Shown here one piece after another: positions 13,757-20,348 of a DNA stretch of 22,229 nt. Location of the stretch: positions 1-22,229 of the IMG/VR virus record IMGVR_UViG_3300009093_000128. One strand, given 5' to 3'. The stretch is from a virus. Both the position numbers and the translations under genes were made by a program. How positions within the stretch are numbered: the first letter of the stretch is position 1; each line of letters starts with the position of its first letter. A model generated the notes under the pieces. The model saw only the letters and a program-made list of their open reading frames with translations. It did not search any database and was not told the origin of the DNA.

Positions 13757-14361
13757 GCTCTTACTCCGGTATTGGTGATCAATTCGGGTTTGATGACACC
13801 GCGGCGGACCAGCTCGAAGAAGCAGTCCTTGGTCGCGGTGATGTCGGCCATTGCGTCGTGGGCGCCTTCGAAGCCCTTCCCGAAGAGGATCTCGTGCAGC
13901 TCTTCGAGCTTTGGCCATTTGGGCCCGCGCTTGCCGGGAATGTTGCAGTACTTGGTCGACCTGCGCATGGTGCAAATCTTCACCAACCCGGTGCGCGGCT
14001 GCAGGCCTGCGCGAAGGATCTCGGCCCAGGTGATCGGGTGGTCATAGCTCATGTTATGCGCGACCAGAAAGTCGGCCTGTTGCTTCGCTGCCATAAAAGG
14101 CTCGAGGACATCGAGGATGGGTATGCCGTGCTCGATATTGCGCTCGGTCGACATGCCGTGCTCGATAAAAAAATCCTCCTTAGGGATTTCCCAGCCATCA
14201 GGCTTCACGAGATCCTGCCCGGAGGCGAGCACTTCGCCCTGATCGTCAGAGAGGATCCACGCCAGCTGGGCGACCCGCGGCCAGTTGTCAAGATCTGAGT
14301 AGGAGGCGCCATAGCTTTTAGGCAGGCCGTTCGTTTCGGTGTCAAAAAAGAGAAAATTCAT
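13753..14361 (-). CDS. DEDDh-type 3'-5' exonuclease (DnaQ-like), 202 aa
   Basis: From the ATG at 14359-14361 the protein opens MNFLFFDTETNGLPKSYGAS, with exonuclease motif I DxE (D7, E9). Motif II lies in LVAHNMSYDHPITWAEIL and motif III in HDAMADITATKDCF, with the catalytic histidine and aspartate of the DEDDh class. It would remove 3' nucleotides from single-stranded DNA or RNA ends. Length is typical of stand-alone phage DnaQ-like enzymes. An upstream start is possible, but this ATG overlaps the RNase H stop (ATGA) and opens directly at motif I. It follows RNase H and precedes the membrane protein gene. Confidence 0.9.
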   Translation of the reverse strand: MNFLFFDTETNGLPKSYGASYSDLDNWPRVAQLAWILSDDQGEVLASGQDLVKPDGWEIPKEDFFIEHGMSTERNIEHGIPILDVLEPFMAAKQQADFLVAHNMSYDHPITWAEILRAGLQPRTGLVKICTMRRSTKYCNIPGKRGPKWPKLEELHEILFGKGFEGAHDAMADITATKDCFFELVRRGVIKPELITNTGVRA

Positions 14362-14810
14362 TTCGATTGGTTTATGAGTGATTGTAATGCCCACTTTGCT
14401 TTGCGGTCGCACCAGTCATTGACGTATTTACGCTTCTCATCGGTGCCGGAGTGACTCTTGACATGCCGGGCTTCGATATGGATTCGGAGATCAGCCCTGA
14501 CCTTTGTGAAATGTTTTTGGACCTCAATAGCCCACTTACTTGGCTTCCTAGTCCCGTTAACACAATGAACCACGTCCATGCAGTCCGTGTTGATGATAGC
14601 CTTCGTTATGCCCGACCACTGAGATTTATCCTTGAGGTAGTGAAGCGCGTTAAGAACAGCCTTAAATTCAGCCTCCTGACTGTTCTGGATAATTCCCTTC
14701 AGGACGCCGGCGCCAAACAGACGGTTGTTATTGCAGACCATCCAGAAGGCAAAGGCGCCGATCCGGAGGTCTGGATTGAAAGAGGCGTCCGTATTGATCG
14801 TGACTAGCAT
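14358..14810 (-). CDS. Ribonuclease H (RNase HI-like), 150 aa
   Basis: Degrades RNA in RNA-DNA hybrids, for example primers or R-loops at the phage origin. From ATG 14808-14810 the first strand LVTINTDASFNPDLRIGAFA carries D8; the helix EAEFKAVLNALHYL provides the glutamate (E46 or E48); INTDCMDVV gives the next aspartate (D75); and NDWCDRKAK near the end gives the last. HVKSHSGTDEKRKYVNDWCD also holds the family's His-loop. The ATG overlaps the end of the upstream nuclease gene by 7 bases. An in-frame start further upstream at 14843 is possible but would overlap more. Confidence 0.88.
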   Translation of the reverse strand: MLVTINTDASFNPDLRIGAFAFWMVCNNNRLFGAGVLKGIIQNSQEAEFKAVLNALHYLKDKSQWSGITKAIINTDCMDVVHCVNGTRKPSKWAIEVQKHFTKVRADLRIHIEARHVKSHSGTDEKRKYVNDWCDRKAKWALQSLINQSK

Positions 14811-15523
14811 ACCGGGACCTCCGACTTTTTCAGGAAGTTCCACAGCTGCCGCAGTTCGATATAGTCCAGGAAGTCGTTCAGCATCGTCAGGCAGTCATAG
14901 CCCAGATAGGCGTACCGGTGGCAGGGAATCCGGTCGTGGGCATGGAAGCTGGCGCCGGGTATCTGATAGATTGGCCCGGTTTCCGGATCATAAGGACCCG
15001 ATACGATCCCCTGATATCCCCTGACCTCAAAGACGTCATAGAAGAAGGTATCGGTCACCAGCATATCGAGGTAGTACCGCCACTGGAAGCTATCGATGTA
15101 ATCCTGATCGTGCACCGGGCTGAACTTACACTTCTTATCCTCTGTCTCCAGCCCTTCCTGACCGTCTACCCGTCCACGCAGCTCGATCGGGCCGTATTTA
15201 GTCTGGTAGACCTTGCTGACCGGGATCTCGTGGATCATGTGGGGATGGCGGTCGCGGAACGCGAGGGCCGGCTCAACCTGTTCAGGCGTGAAGAAGAAGC
15301 GGGTAATAGCGCCATCCCGCTCCAGCTCGACCAGCAGGCCATTGTCGAGGACGATCGCTTCACCCTCGATGATCTTGTGGTAGGCCTCGCCGACGACGGT
15401 CATTTCGTTGCCTTTGAAAATACCCTTGATGGACTGGATCAGCTCCTCCTCGTTGTCCCGGGCGCTGAGGCTTTTGATATAGCGGCGGAACTTCTCGACG
15501 GTCGTTACAGATAATCGGTACAC
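14804..15523 (-). CDS. PD-(D/E)XK nuclease family protein, 239 aa
   Basis: The central motif RGRVDGQEGLETEDKKCKFS has the catalytic pattern D(120)...E(128)xK(130) of PD-(D/E)XK nucleases. The helix following (DSFQWRYYLDMLVTDTFFYD) matches the QxxxY-type motif of exonucleases in this superfamily. It probably digests linear dsDNA from the end and supplies ssDNA for the neighbouring Sak4-like ATPase, as in phage recombination modules. The start is GTG at 15521-15523 with an 18-base gap to the preceding gene. Confidence 0.85.
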   Translation of the reverse strand: MYRLSVTTVEKFRRYIKSLSARDNEEELIQSIKGIFKGNEMTVVGEAYHKIIEGEAIVLDNGLLVELERDGAITRFFFTPEQVEPALAFRDRHPHMIHEIPVSKVYQTKYGPIELRGRVDGQEGLETEDKKCKFSPVHDQDYIDSFQWRYYLDMLVTDTFFYDVFEVRGYQGIVSGPYDPETGPIYQIPGASFHAHDRIPCHRYAYLGYDCLTMLNDFLDYIELRQLWNFLKKSEVPVC

Positions 15524-15541
15524 TTGTATGGAATTTTGGAA

Positions 15542-16498
15542 TTAGCGGATGGAAATGCTCTCTTCTTCGTAGATGCGGACACCGGGAATGGACCGTTCGC
15601 CGTCGTTGACCGCGGCGCGGATCAGCGCCTCAGCGACGACGAGATAGGCGCGTGGGACCTGGCTGGCATCCGTCACCTCAAATTGCCAGCGCTTGGTCAG
15701 GCCTTTGGTCTTCGGAGCGACGTAGGTGGTAACGGTCGTCGGTGCCGCAAGGACGGGTGCAGCCTTAGCCTCATCGATCTTGATCTGGACTGCAGCTACT
15801 GCCGTATCATCGCCGAAGAAGTCGGCGCCTTCTTTTTCCTGCTCCAATGCCTTCAGCTGGGCAATCTGATGCCGGGTACGGGCAGTTGTCAGATTAAAGA
15901 TGATCATCCGCCACGTTTCATCGGAGGCCTCCTCGAGATCCCGGCGATAGATCGCGCATGCAGTATCAGTGTCCCAATAGTGGGGAACAAGAATGCCGTG
16001 TCCGGACTGGAAAAAAGGAAGGACCAAAGATTCCAGTTCGGTCTCGCGAATCGCGGCACGCTTTTTCAGTGCCTCTTTCTCTTGCTCCTTGTGGAAGGCA
16101 AGAATGACATTCTTTACTCGGATCTGTTCCGGCCCGATCGGCTTAATGAGGTCCTTGCCGTAATCATTGATCCGGTCCACCTGGTCGCGGTAGGGCTTGC
16201 TGAGCTCGAGGCGCTTTTTGTCGATAGCCTTCTCGACGGATGCTGCTTCCTTCAGGAAGAGCTGCGCCTTGTCGACACCTGCAGCGTCGGTAATAACGGA
16301 AATGCCCTTGAGGTTACCGACGACCAGGCTGACCATGGCCTGCGAACGGTTGAATTTCCGCATGTCAGCGCTGAGGGTGTCGGGTGTCTCATCCATGATA
16401 TCAGGGGTAGCACCTGCAGGATCGCCGGGCAGGCTATTGGTTACAACAGCCGGAGTCTCATTAAGGAGCTCCGGCTGTTTATTGCTTTTCTTTGACAT
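15542..16498 (-). CDS. Phage recombination-associated coiled-coil protein, 318 aa
   Basis: ATG at 16496-16498 (MSKKSNKQPELLNETPAV) is preferred; a GTG at 16540 would add 14 residues overlapping the ATPase. Residues about 75-165 are a helical, charged, probably coiled-coil region (ASVEKAIDKKRLELSKPYRD, DYGKDLIKPIGPEQIRVKNV). The C-terminus has the domain TKRWQFEVTDASQVPRAYLV, ending SIPGVRIYEEESISIR. This 'W..EV.D.S.VPR.YL ... PGVRIYEE' end is familiar from phage proteins encoded beside recombinases (DUF1351-type). The likely role is an accessory in recombination, inferred from the neighbourhood. Confidence 0.75.
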   Translation of the reverse strand: MSKKSNKQPELLNETPAVVTNSLPGDPAGATPDIMDETPDTLSADMRKFNRSQAMVSLVVGNLKGISVITDAAGVDKAQLFLKEAASVEKAIDKKRLELSKPYRDQVDRINDYGKDLIKPIGPEQIRVKNVILAFHKEQEKEALKKRAAIRETELESLVLPFFQSGHGILVPHYWDTDTACAIYRRDLEEASDETWRMIIFNLTTARTRHQIAQLKALEQEKEGADFFGDDTAVAAVQIKIDEAKAAPVLAAPTTVTTYVAPKTKGLTKRWQFEVTDASQVPRAYLVVAEALIRAAVNDGERSIPGVRIYEEESISIR

Positions 16499-16526
16499 AT
16501 AATAGTTTGCGGGTTGATAAATGGGG

Positions 16527-17732
16527 TTAACGGGCGACACTGGCCGGACGGGTGCGGGCTGGTTTCTTTGCCGCCTTCTTTGCTTCGTTGATCTTTGCCA
16601 TGGTATCGAGATACTGGTCTTCGGTCCAGTCAGCGATCTCGTCGTAGGTGAAGGTCAGATCAAACCCGTGCGCGAGGTCCTGGTCGAGCGTTACGCCGAG
16701 CCCGGCCATCACCTTGCAGCGGTCTTCGAAAGACGTGTCCAGAGCAGAGGCGCCTACGCCGCCGGACTGGCTGGCTCCCTGACCTGCATCCGCGCCCTCG
16801 CTAGCAGCAGTAGCCTGACCGGAGCTGGTAGCTGCGGGCTGGCCGGCGGGTAGCTCGTAGCGTTTGGTTTCCTTATTGGCGACGTAGCCTTTTTCCTTCG
16901 CCTTCTCGACTATAACTTTCTTCAGTGGGATCCGTAGATAATCAGGGAGGGCATTGACCTCCTCCAGGAGCGCGGTCAGCTGATCGGGGTTTTCGCAGAC
17001 TGCGACCTCCTCCTGATAGATGGCGGACTTTCTGGTGGCCTCCAGCTGCTCTTCACTCTGGGAAGCGATTGCCTCGCGGACCTTCTCGAAAATGTCTGCC
17101 ATGAATGTCCGGAAGGCCGGATCATTTTTGTCCGGCACCTCGATGGGTGGAAGACAGGCGACGTTTTTTCCGAAAGTCGTTTCCGTCGGCTCAAAGAAGA
17201 GCATACGCCGGCCATTGTGGACGGTATAGTAGCCGATCATATCGGCAATGCGCAGGATCAGGTTGAGCGACTGCCCGGTGACGTCGGGGATCATGCGCTT
17301 GGCATCCTCATCCTTGCGGGCATGACAGATGATCGCCAGATCAGCCAGGTCCTGCCTTCGGTTACTGGTAAAGAGCTTGAACTCATTTCCAATTTCTCCA
17401 AAGGCGCCGAGCTTATTGCGCTGCAGCTTGGGGTCGTTCTTGATGACATACGACAGGAGGAAGTCGTCCAGGATGGCCTTGGGAGTATCGATGCCAATGG
17501 TCGAGTACCCTTTAAAGGCTCCCTCCTTTTCATACTTCAGAACTTCGTCCCAATTCTCCGGGATCAATGTGTCTTTGCGGAGGATCGAACGGCTGACGCC
17601 GCGATCGCCGTCGATCAGCAGGGGTGTCCTGCAGGTGTTGAAGAGGGACGTTTTCCCGATACCGGGATCGCCGTACCAGGCGATAATAACCGGTCGGGGG
17701 CCGAGCGGTTCATTTGCTTTAACGATGGGCAT
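16527..17732 (-). CDS. RecA-fold ATPase, Sak4-like recombinase
   Basis: A 401-aa protein with Walker A at residues 21-28 (GDPGIGKT), a basic-rich segment (LLIDGDRGVSRSILRK), and Walker B with D82 in STIGIDTPKAILDDFL. This matches the AAA_24/Sak4 type of RecA-like recombination ATPases of phages, which promote single-strand annealing with the phage SSB and exonuclease. The C-terminal third has an Ala/Gly/Ser-rich linker (about residues 305-340) and then a small helical domain ending in a basic tail (KKAAKKPARTRPASVAR). ATG at 17730-17732. It is the first gene of the nuclease block after the terminator at 17775-17802. Confidence 0.85.
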   Translation of the reverse strand: MPIVKANEPLGPRPVIIAWYGDPGIGKTSLFNTCRTPLLIDGDRGVSRSILRKDTLIPENWDEVLKYEKEGAFKGYSTIGIDTPKAILDDFLLSYVIKNDPKLQRNKLGAFGEIGNEFKLFTSNRRQDLADLAIICHARKDEDAKRMIPDVTGQSLNLILRIADMIGYYTVHNGRRMLFFEPTETTFGKNVACLPPIEVPDKNDPAFRTFMADIFEKVREAIASQSEEQLEATRKSAIYQEEVAVCENPDQLTALLEEVNALPDYLRIPLKKVIVEKAKEKGYVANKETKRYELPAGQPAATSSGQATAASEGADAGQGASQSGGVGASALDTSFEDRCKVMAGLGVTLDQDLAHGFDLTFTYDEIADWTEDQYLDTMAKINEAKKAAKKPARTRPASVAR

Positions 17733-17774
17733 AATTGCTACTTTTTATAGATGATGATAATAATGCGGTTTAAA

Positions 17775-17802
17775 AAAGGCCCGGCCATTACTCCGGGCCT
17801 TT
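17775..17802 (-). terminator. Intrinsic terminator of the tRNA/early transcript
   Basis: Ten-base perfect arms (AAAGGCCCGG and CCGGGCCTTT) enclose an 8-nt loop. On the minus strand the hairpin is followed by a T-run (GGGCCTTTTTTAAACC), the classic rho-independent form. It lies downstream of the 17834-17908 and 17944-18168 frames and the tRNAs and 43 bases upstream of the Sak4-like gene start, so leftward transcription would be attenuated here and a promoter or antitermination would be needed for the nuclease block. Confidence 0.85.
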
Positions 17803-17833
17803 CACTTAAAACTTTCAACCAACTGACGGGGAT

Positions 17834-17908
17834 CTAGTCCTCGTCATCTTCTTCATCGCCCGGACCGATGCCGGTGAGCTTTAGCTCATCTGGGAACCTG
17901 TTGCGCAT
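17834..17908 (-). CDS. Possible acidic mini-protein, 24 aa
   Basis: ATG at 17906-17908 to TAG at 17834-17836 encodes MRNRFPDELKLTGIGPGDEE followed by DDED. The strongly acidic end and compact length resemble small phage mini-proteins or a detached acidic tail. The frame is also open upstream through the two tandem stop codons of the previous gene if shifted by one base. It is followed at once by the terminator. Too short to be sure. Confidence 0.3.
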   Translation of the reverse strand: MRNRFPDELKLTGIGPGDEEDDED

Positions 17909-17943
17909 ATATGTAGAACCGGGTAACCGTCCCGGCGGGTCTA

Positions 17944-18168
17944 CTACTTCAGCTGCGGCCGGCCGTGTTCATATTCGATCTGGCGGTACTCGGCAGTGGT
18001 ATTCATCACACCTGCACTATCCAGCGTCCTGCCATCCCGGATAAAAAAGCCGTCCCTGATGAGATACCAGTAATCGGCTTCTGATATCAGGATCCTCACA
18101 CAACGGTCACCGGTATACAGGTTACACACTGCCATCTTGTTTTCAACCCGAACTGCGTCTATTTGCAT
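17944..18168 (-). CDS. Hypothetical protein, 74 aa
   Basis: ATG at 18166-18168 (MQIDAVRVENKMAVCNLYTG), ending in two tandem TAG codons. The strand-rich beginning (DAVRVENKMAVCNLY, RCVRILISEADYWYLIRDGF) and the following ADYWYLIRDGFFIRDGRTL give an alpha/beta mini-domain. Function unknown. It is the first protein gene after the tRNA cluster in the leftward transcript. Confidence 0.65.
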   Translation of the reverse strand: MQIDAVRVENKMAVCNLYTGDRCVRILISEADYWYLIRDGFFIRDGRTLDSAGVMNTTAEYRQIEYEHGRPQLK

Positions 18169-18237
18169 AGTGATGCATTTTTAAAAGGCAGCCGGTAGAA
18201 ACCGGCCGCGTCTAACGATTCTTGCCATATAAAGAGC

Positions 18238-18308
18238 AGGGGGAAACAGGATTCGAACCTGTATCGGCGAGTTTGGAATCCGCCATTCTGCCGTTGAACT
18301 ATTCCCCT
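18238..18308 (-). tRNA. tRNA-Trp (anticodon CCA), 71 nt
   Basis: The minus strand folds as a cloverleaf: acceptor AGGGGAA/TTCCCCC (pair 1:72 mismatched, others good), D-arm GTTC-AACGGCA-GAAT, anticodon arm GCGGA-TTCCAAA-CTCGC, T-arm ACAGG-TTCGAAT-CCTGT. With T33 the anticodon reads CCA (Trp). The last pair of the anticodon stem (A-C) is mismatched and the one before it is G-T. The alternative anticodon TCC (Gly) does not give a paired stem. Confidence 0.85.
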
Positions 18309-18565
18309 ATGTGGCCGCCGGCATCACCGACGACCGTACCCCACCGAGATCAGCGGGGACTTTAACCCCTAAATTCTAAACCGTAGAAAAACTTTTAAAA
18401 GGACCGGCAGGCTACCAGTGGATTTCTGCCCCATTCCGGTCGTATATATAGAAGCGAGTCGCTGAAAAATGACCGCCGGACTCGCGATCCGACGGTCGGC
18501 CAATCTTCCGAGTGAATTGCTGCCGGGCTTCACCATTCCGGACAGCGTCCGCCAATACGGCGGAG
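18309..18565 (-). other. Inter-tRNA spacer with hairpins, no gene seen
   Basis: No credible ORF in either direction. On the minus strand it contains several GC-rich hairpins: TCCGCC-GTATT-GGCGGA right after the tRNA-Phe; a GACCGG...CCGGTC pairing about 18401-18440 followed by CTTTTAAAAG, which could be a weak terminator; and CCCCGC-N..-GTGGGG near 18340-18357. No complete additional tRNA can be folded. Confidence 0.4.
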
Positions 18566-18638
18566 TGGACGAACCTGGGATCGAACCAGGGACGCGCGGC
18601 TCTTCAAGCCGCCGCTCTACCAGCTGAGCTATTCGTCC
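18566..18638 (-). tRNA. tRNA-Phe (anticodon GAA), 73 nt
   Basis: A perfect cloverleaf on the minus strand: acceptor GGACGAA/TTCGTCC (7 of 7), D-arm GCTC-AGCTGGTA-GAGC, anticodon arm GCGGC-TTGAAGA-GCCGC (anticodon GAA), T-arm CCTGG-TTCGATC-CCAGG, discriminator A. This is the best-formed tRNA in the window and surely functional. No CCA is encoded at the 3' end (it reads A-C-T). Confidence 0.96.
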
Positions 18639-18769
18639 AGTTCCCGCACGTCTGCGGGATTCCCTGTTGTCTCAGGGCGATTGGAATCCGTCTTTCTGGT
18701 ACGCGGCCCAGGGTGATTCTCCAACCCCGCACCTAATCCAGGAGATCGAAACTTCCGCCAATCGGTTTG
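18639..18769 (-). other. Inter-tRNA spacer with two hairpins
   Basis: No gene seen. Two perfect short hairpins lie 5' to the tRNA-Phe on the minus strand: TCCCGCA-GACG-TGCGGGA and CCCTG-AGACAA-CAGGG. They could be processing signals of the tRNA precursor or parts of a small RNA. Confidence 0.4.
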
Positions 18770-18851
18770 TGGAGAATGAGAGGGTCGAACTCCCACCCGC
18801 TGCAGTGTCCGATTATACCCAGCAGCCGCACTACCCTTGTGCTAATTCCCC
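18770..18851 (-). tRNA. tRNA-like gene with expanded 18-nt anticodon loop, 82 nt
   Basis: All canonical arms are present on the minus strand: acceptor GGGGAAT/ATTCTCC (one G-T pair), D-arm GCAC-AAGGGTA-GTGC, T-arm GGGAG-TTCGACC-CTCTC, discriminator A, anticodon stem GCTGC/GCAGC perfectly paired. The loop closed by that stem is 18 nt (18804-18821) instead of 7, which accounts for the extra 11 nt in the gene. No standard 7-nt loop with T33 can be drawn, so no isotype is assigned. Weak extra pairing inside the loop is possible. It could be a decayed tRNA, an RNA needing splicing or processing, or a tRNA mimic. Confidence 0.7.
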
Positions 18852-18978
18852 ATAATGACCGGCATAACGCAGCCGGCCATCTGTATCGAAAGGTTTCCGC
18901 ATCGGGCGGATGAAAAGAACTACGGATATAGCGCCGTTCCGCTGTGTATCAGAACCTTGGCCTTGAAGCCGTCCAGGG
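18852..18978. other. Short spacer, nothing recognised
   Basis: Contains no ORF with a plausible start. A reading frame on the minus strand continues through it from the gene above (KLALDGFKAKVLIHSGTALY) but has no start of its own. A promoter for the tRNAs is expected here, but no clear box is seen. Confidence 0.3.
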
Positions 18979-19191
18979 CTAATTTTTTCTCGCCCTTCTG
19001 TCCCTGATCTCCTCCTCTATATCCTTCATCTCTTCCGGGGTCATTTGCTCGCGTATCATCTTCCAGTGCCGGGACGAGATCCGGCTGTACCTCCATTTCT
19101 CCAACCGCATCCCGAAGAAGAGCAGTGCGAGGATCCCGATCGCGACGGCATGGTAGGAGAGCACGACGCACTCATGATAGAACTTTATCAC
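18979..19191 (-). CDS. Small membrane protein with charged coiled-coil tail, 70 aa
   Basis: Starts at GTG 19189-19191 overlapping the TGA of the preceding gene (GTGA), a standard coupled start. VIKFYHECVVLSYHAVAIGI continuing to LALLFFGMRL gives one transmembrane helix near residues 12-27. A basic cytoplasmic segment (EKWRYSRISSRHWKMIREQM) and a charged helix (TPEEMKDIEEEIRDRRARKN) follow. The frame remains open upstream, but the overlap supports the short start. Function unknown. Confidence 0.65.
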   Translation of the reverse strand: MIKFYHECVVLSYHAVAIGILALLFFGMRLEKWRYSRISSRHWKMIREQMTPEEMKDIEEEIRDRRARKN

Positions 19192-19367
19192 AGATTGAAC
19201 TTTTTGGATGATCTGAAAAAGAATATGGCTACCAGCAGGAGCACACAGAAGAAGAGAGCAGCCACACCCAGCGGCCATCCTTGCCCGAACAGCCAGAGCC
19301 AGAACGCGATACAGGCCAGTAAGGCGAACAGGAGAATAAAGCCTTTAAATACGGTTGAGTCTTTCAT
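19188..19367 (-). CDS. Small two-TM membrane protein, 59 aa
   Basis: ATG at 19365-19367 to TGA at 19188-19190. MKDSTVFKGFILLFALLACI is the first hydrophobic helix (about 8-27). The second is about residues 32-52 (PLGVAALFFCVLLLVAIFFF), with a short basic end (RSSKKFNL). It forms a pair with the next gene through the GTGA overlap and starts 5 bases after the stop of the 49-aa gene. Size and topology would suit an inner-membrane effector or a small phage holin, but it lies in the early region, not a lysis cassette. No family recognised. Confidence 0.72.
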   Translation of the reverse strand: MKDSTVFKGFILLFALLACIAFWLWLFGQGWPLGVAALFFCVLLLVAIFFFRSSKKFNL

Positions 19368-19372
19368 CTTAC

Positions 19373-19522
19373 TCAGTTAAGGATTTTAGCGTAATCAGTA
19401 TAGTTGACCAGGGCGATGTACATTTCCTGTTCGGTCAGCACCACCTTTCCCTTGCCACATGCGAAGTCCTGCACTACCCGGCGAAAGGCCTCGTTCGACA
19501 CAAGCGCATAGACCTGGCTCAT
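19373..19522 (-). CDS. Small hypothetical protein, 49 aa
   Basis: ATG at 19520-19522 overlaps the stop of the upstream gene (ATGA); the frame ends with TGA at 19373-19375. The sequence MSQVYALVSNEAFRRVVQDF then ACGKGKVVLTEQEMYIALVN looks like a compact helix-strand-helix domain. No function recognised. The perfect coupling at both ends supports it being real. Confidence 0.68.
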   Translation of the reverse strand: MSQVYALVSNEAFRRVVQDFACGKGKVVLTEQEMYIALVNYTDYAKILN

Positions 19523-19719
19523 CGCTGGATTCGTTTATTACGTTTCATCACCGCCAGCTCAGCCTTCGATGGCTGCCGCGTGCGGGACCCCTTCGGGCGA
19601 GCTGGCGCCTCGACAGGAGCCAGCTCTTGCTTCAGACGAGAAGTGAGTTGCTGACCCTCGTTGAAGAGGGCCTCGAGGGCTTCCACCCTGCGAATGAGCT
19701 TATCGTTGTTTTCCGACAT
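19519..19719 (-). CDS. Small basic coiled-coil protein, 66 aa
   Basis: MSENNDKLIRRVEALEALFN then EGQQLTSRLKQEL is a heptad-like coil over about residues 7-32. A Pro/Ala linker and a very basic end (GSRTRQPSKAELAVMKRNKR) could bind nucleic acid. ATG at 19717-19719, overlapping the end of the upstream gene by 20 bases. Function unknown. Confidence 0.65.
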   Translation of the reverse strand: MSENNDKLIRRVEALEALFNEGQQLTSRLKQELAPVEAPARPKGSRTRQPSKAELAVMKRNKRIQR

Positions 19720-20014
19720 AGGTAATAACCAGGTTATCTTCGAAAACGACGTCGCCGATCGCGAACCCGTCGTTAGAGGCCTCCAGCGGCAGCTGGTGGG
19801 TCCTGATGACCAGCCGGGCCATCTTCAGGTAGTTGTCCATGAGCTTCGTACCGCGGAGACGGTATTGCATGCTCTTTCCATCCTCAGCGACGTGAGCAGC
19901 TGTAGGGTATAAAGGAAACAGCATCCGGAAGCTATCCAGTGCCTGATCCCAGGCAGGGAGCTCATCCAGCTGCGGGAACTGGTCGACGGAGTGGTGGTTG
20001 AAAAAGTCCTTCAT
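19700..20014 (-). CDS. Hypothetical early protein, 104 aa
   Basis: MKDFFNHHSVDQFPQLDELP begins an acidic alpha/beta protein with a beta-rich end (GDVVFEDNLVITYVGKQR). ATG at 20012-20014, 43 bases after the stop of the Cro-like regulator, so it is probably in the same leftward early transcript. No motif recognised. Confidence 0.65.
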   Translation of the reverse strand: MKDFFNHHSVDQFPQLDELPAWDQALDSFRMLFPLYPTAAHVAEDGKSMQYRLRGTKLMDNYLKMARLVIRTHQLPLEASNDGFAIGDVVFEDNLVITYVGKQR

Positions 20015-20057
20015 ATACAGTAGTTTTTAACGGGGTTGCATTTGTGGAAAGTGGGTA

Positions 20058-20288
20058 TTAGCTTTGTGGTACCTGCTCCTGCTCATCCTGCTCCAGTATC
20101 TCACCGACAGCGATACCCGATACCTGAGAAATAGCCTGCAAAAAATCCATCTTCGTCATACGGCCGTTATCCGCATTCCTACGCATCGCGATGGCGACAT
20201 TATTTTCGCCGGTCTTTACAAGCACGGCGATCTGGGTGCGCACCTGCGGGGTATTGATTTCGTCCAGTATCTTTTGCTTAACTTTCAT
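20058..20288 (-). CDS. Cro-like small regulator, 76 aa
   Basis: ATG at 20286-20288. The N-terminus (VKQKILDEINTPQVRTQIAV) followed by LVKTGENNVAIAMRRNADNG and RMTKMDFLQAISQVSGIAVG has the layout of small Bacteroidota phage Cro-type proteins: a helix, an HTH-like region with recognition residues near NNVAIAMRRN, and a C-terminal 'xxQxISxxTGxxxxEIL' helix. It is the first gene of the leftward early operon and diverges from the HTH repressor across 106 bases containing the operators. An open frame extends further upstream over the operators but is not used. The lytic-side repressor role is inferred from this arrangement. Confidence 0.75.
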   Translation of the reverse strand: MKVKQKILDEINTPQVRTQIAVLVKTGENNVAIAMRRNADNGRMTKMDFLQAISQVSGIAVGEILEQDEQEQVPQS

Positions 20289-20316
20289 ATATTCGTTTCG
20301 TACGTTGATTGCAAAA

Positions 20317-20348
20317 CAAAGATTTAGAAAACTTTCCAAATTTCCAAA
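20317..20348 (-). promoter_or_regulatory. Leftward early promoter, Bacteroidota-type
   Basis: On the minus strand a TTTG (20345-20348) is followed after 20 bases by AATCTTTG (20317-20324), differing in one base from the Bacteroidota -7 consensus TAnnTTTG. The start of the Cro-like gene is about 29 bases downstream. The -33 TTTG lies inside one of the operator half-sites TTTCCAAA, so a bound repressor would block it. Confidence 0.6.

Noticed and set aside
12339-13972. Long plus-strand frames across the region (e.g. 11917-12330, 12411-13157, 13750-14298)
   Set aside because: They lie antisense to well-supported minus-strand genes with motifs (ParB, exonuclease, RNase H), lack motifs of their own and show reversed-codon composition.
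18479-18565. A possible further tRNA 3' to the tRNA-Phe on the minus strand
   Set aside because: A TCGGA-N7-TCCGG arm can be drawn, but its loop lacks the TTC/A pattern of a T-loop and no acceptor or D-arm pairs with it.
18920-19171. 83-aa minus-strand frame beside the small membrane gene
   Set aside because: It overlaps the 70-aa membrane gene in another frame and its unique part has no start of its own.
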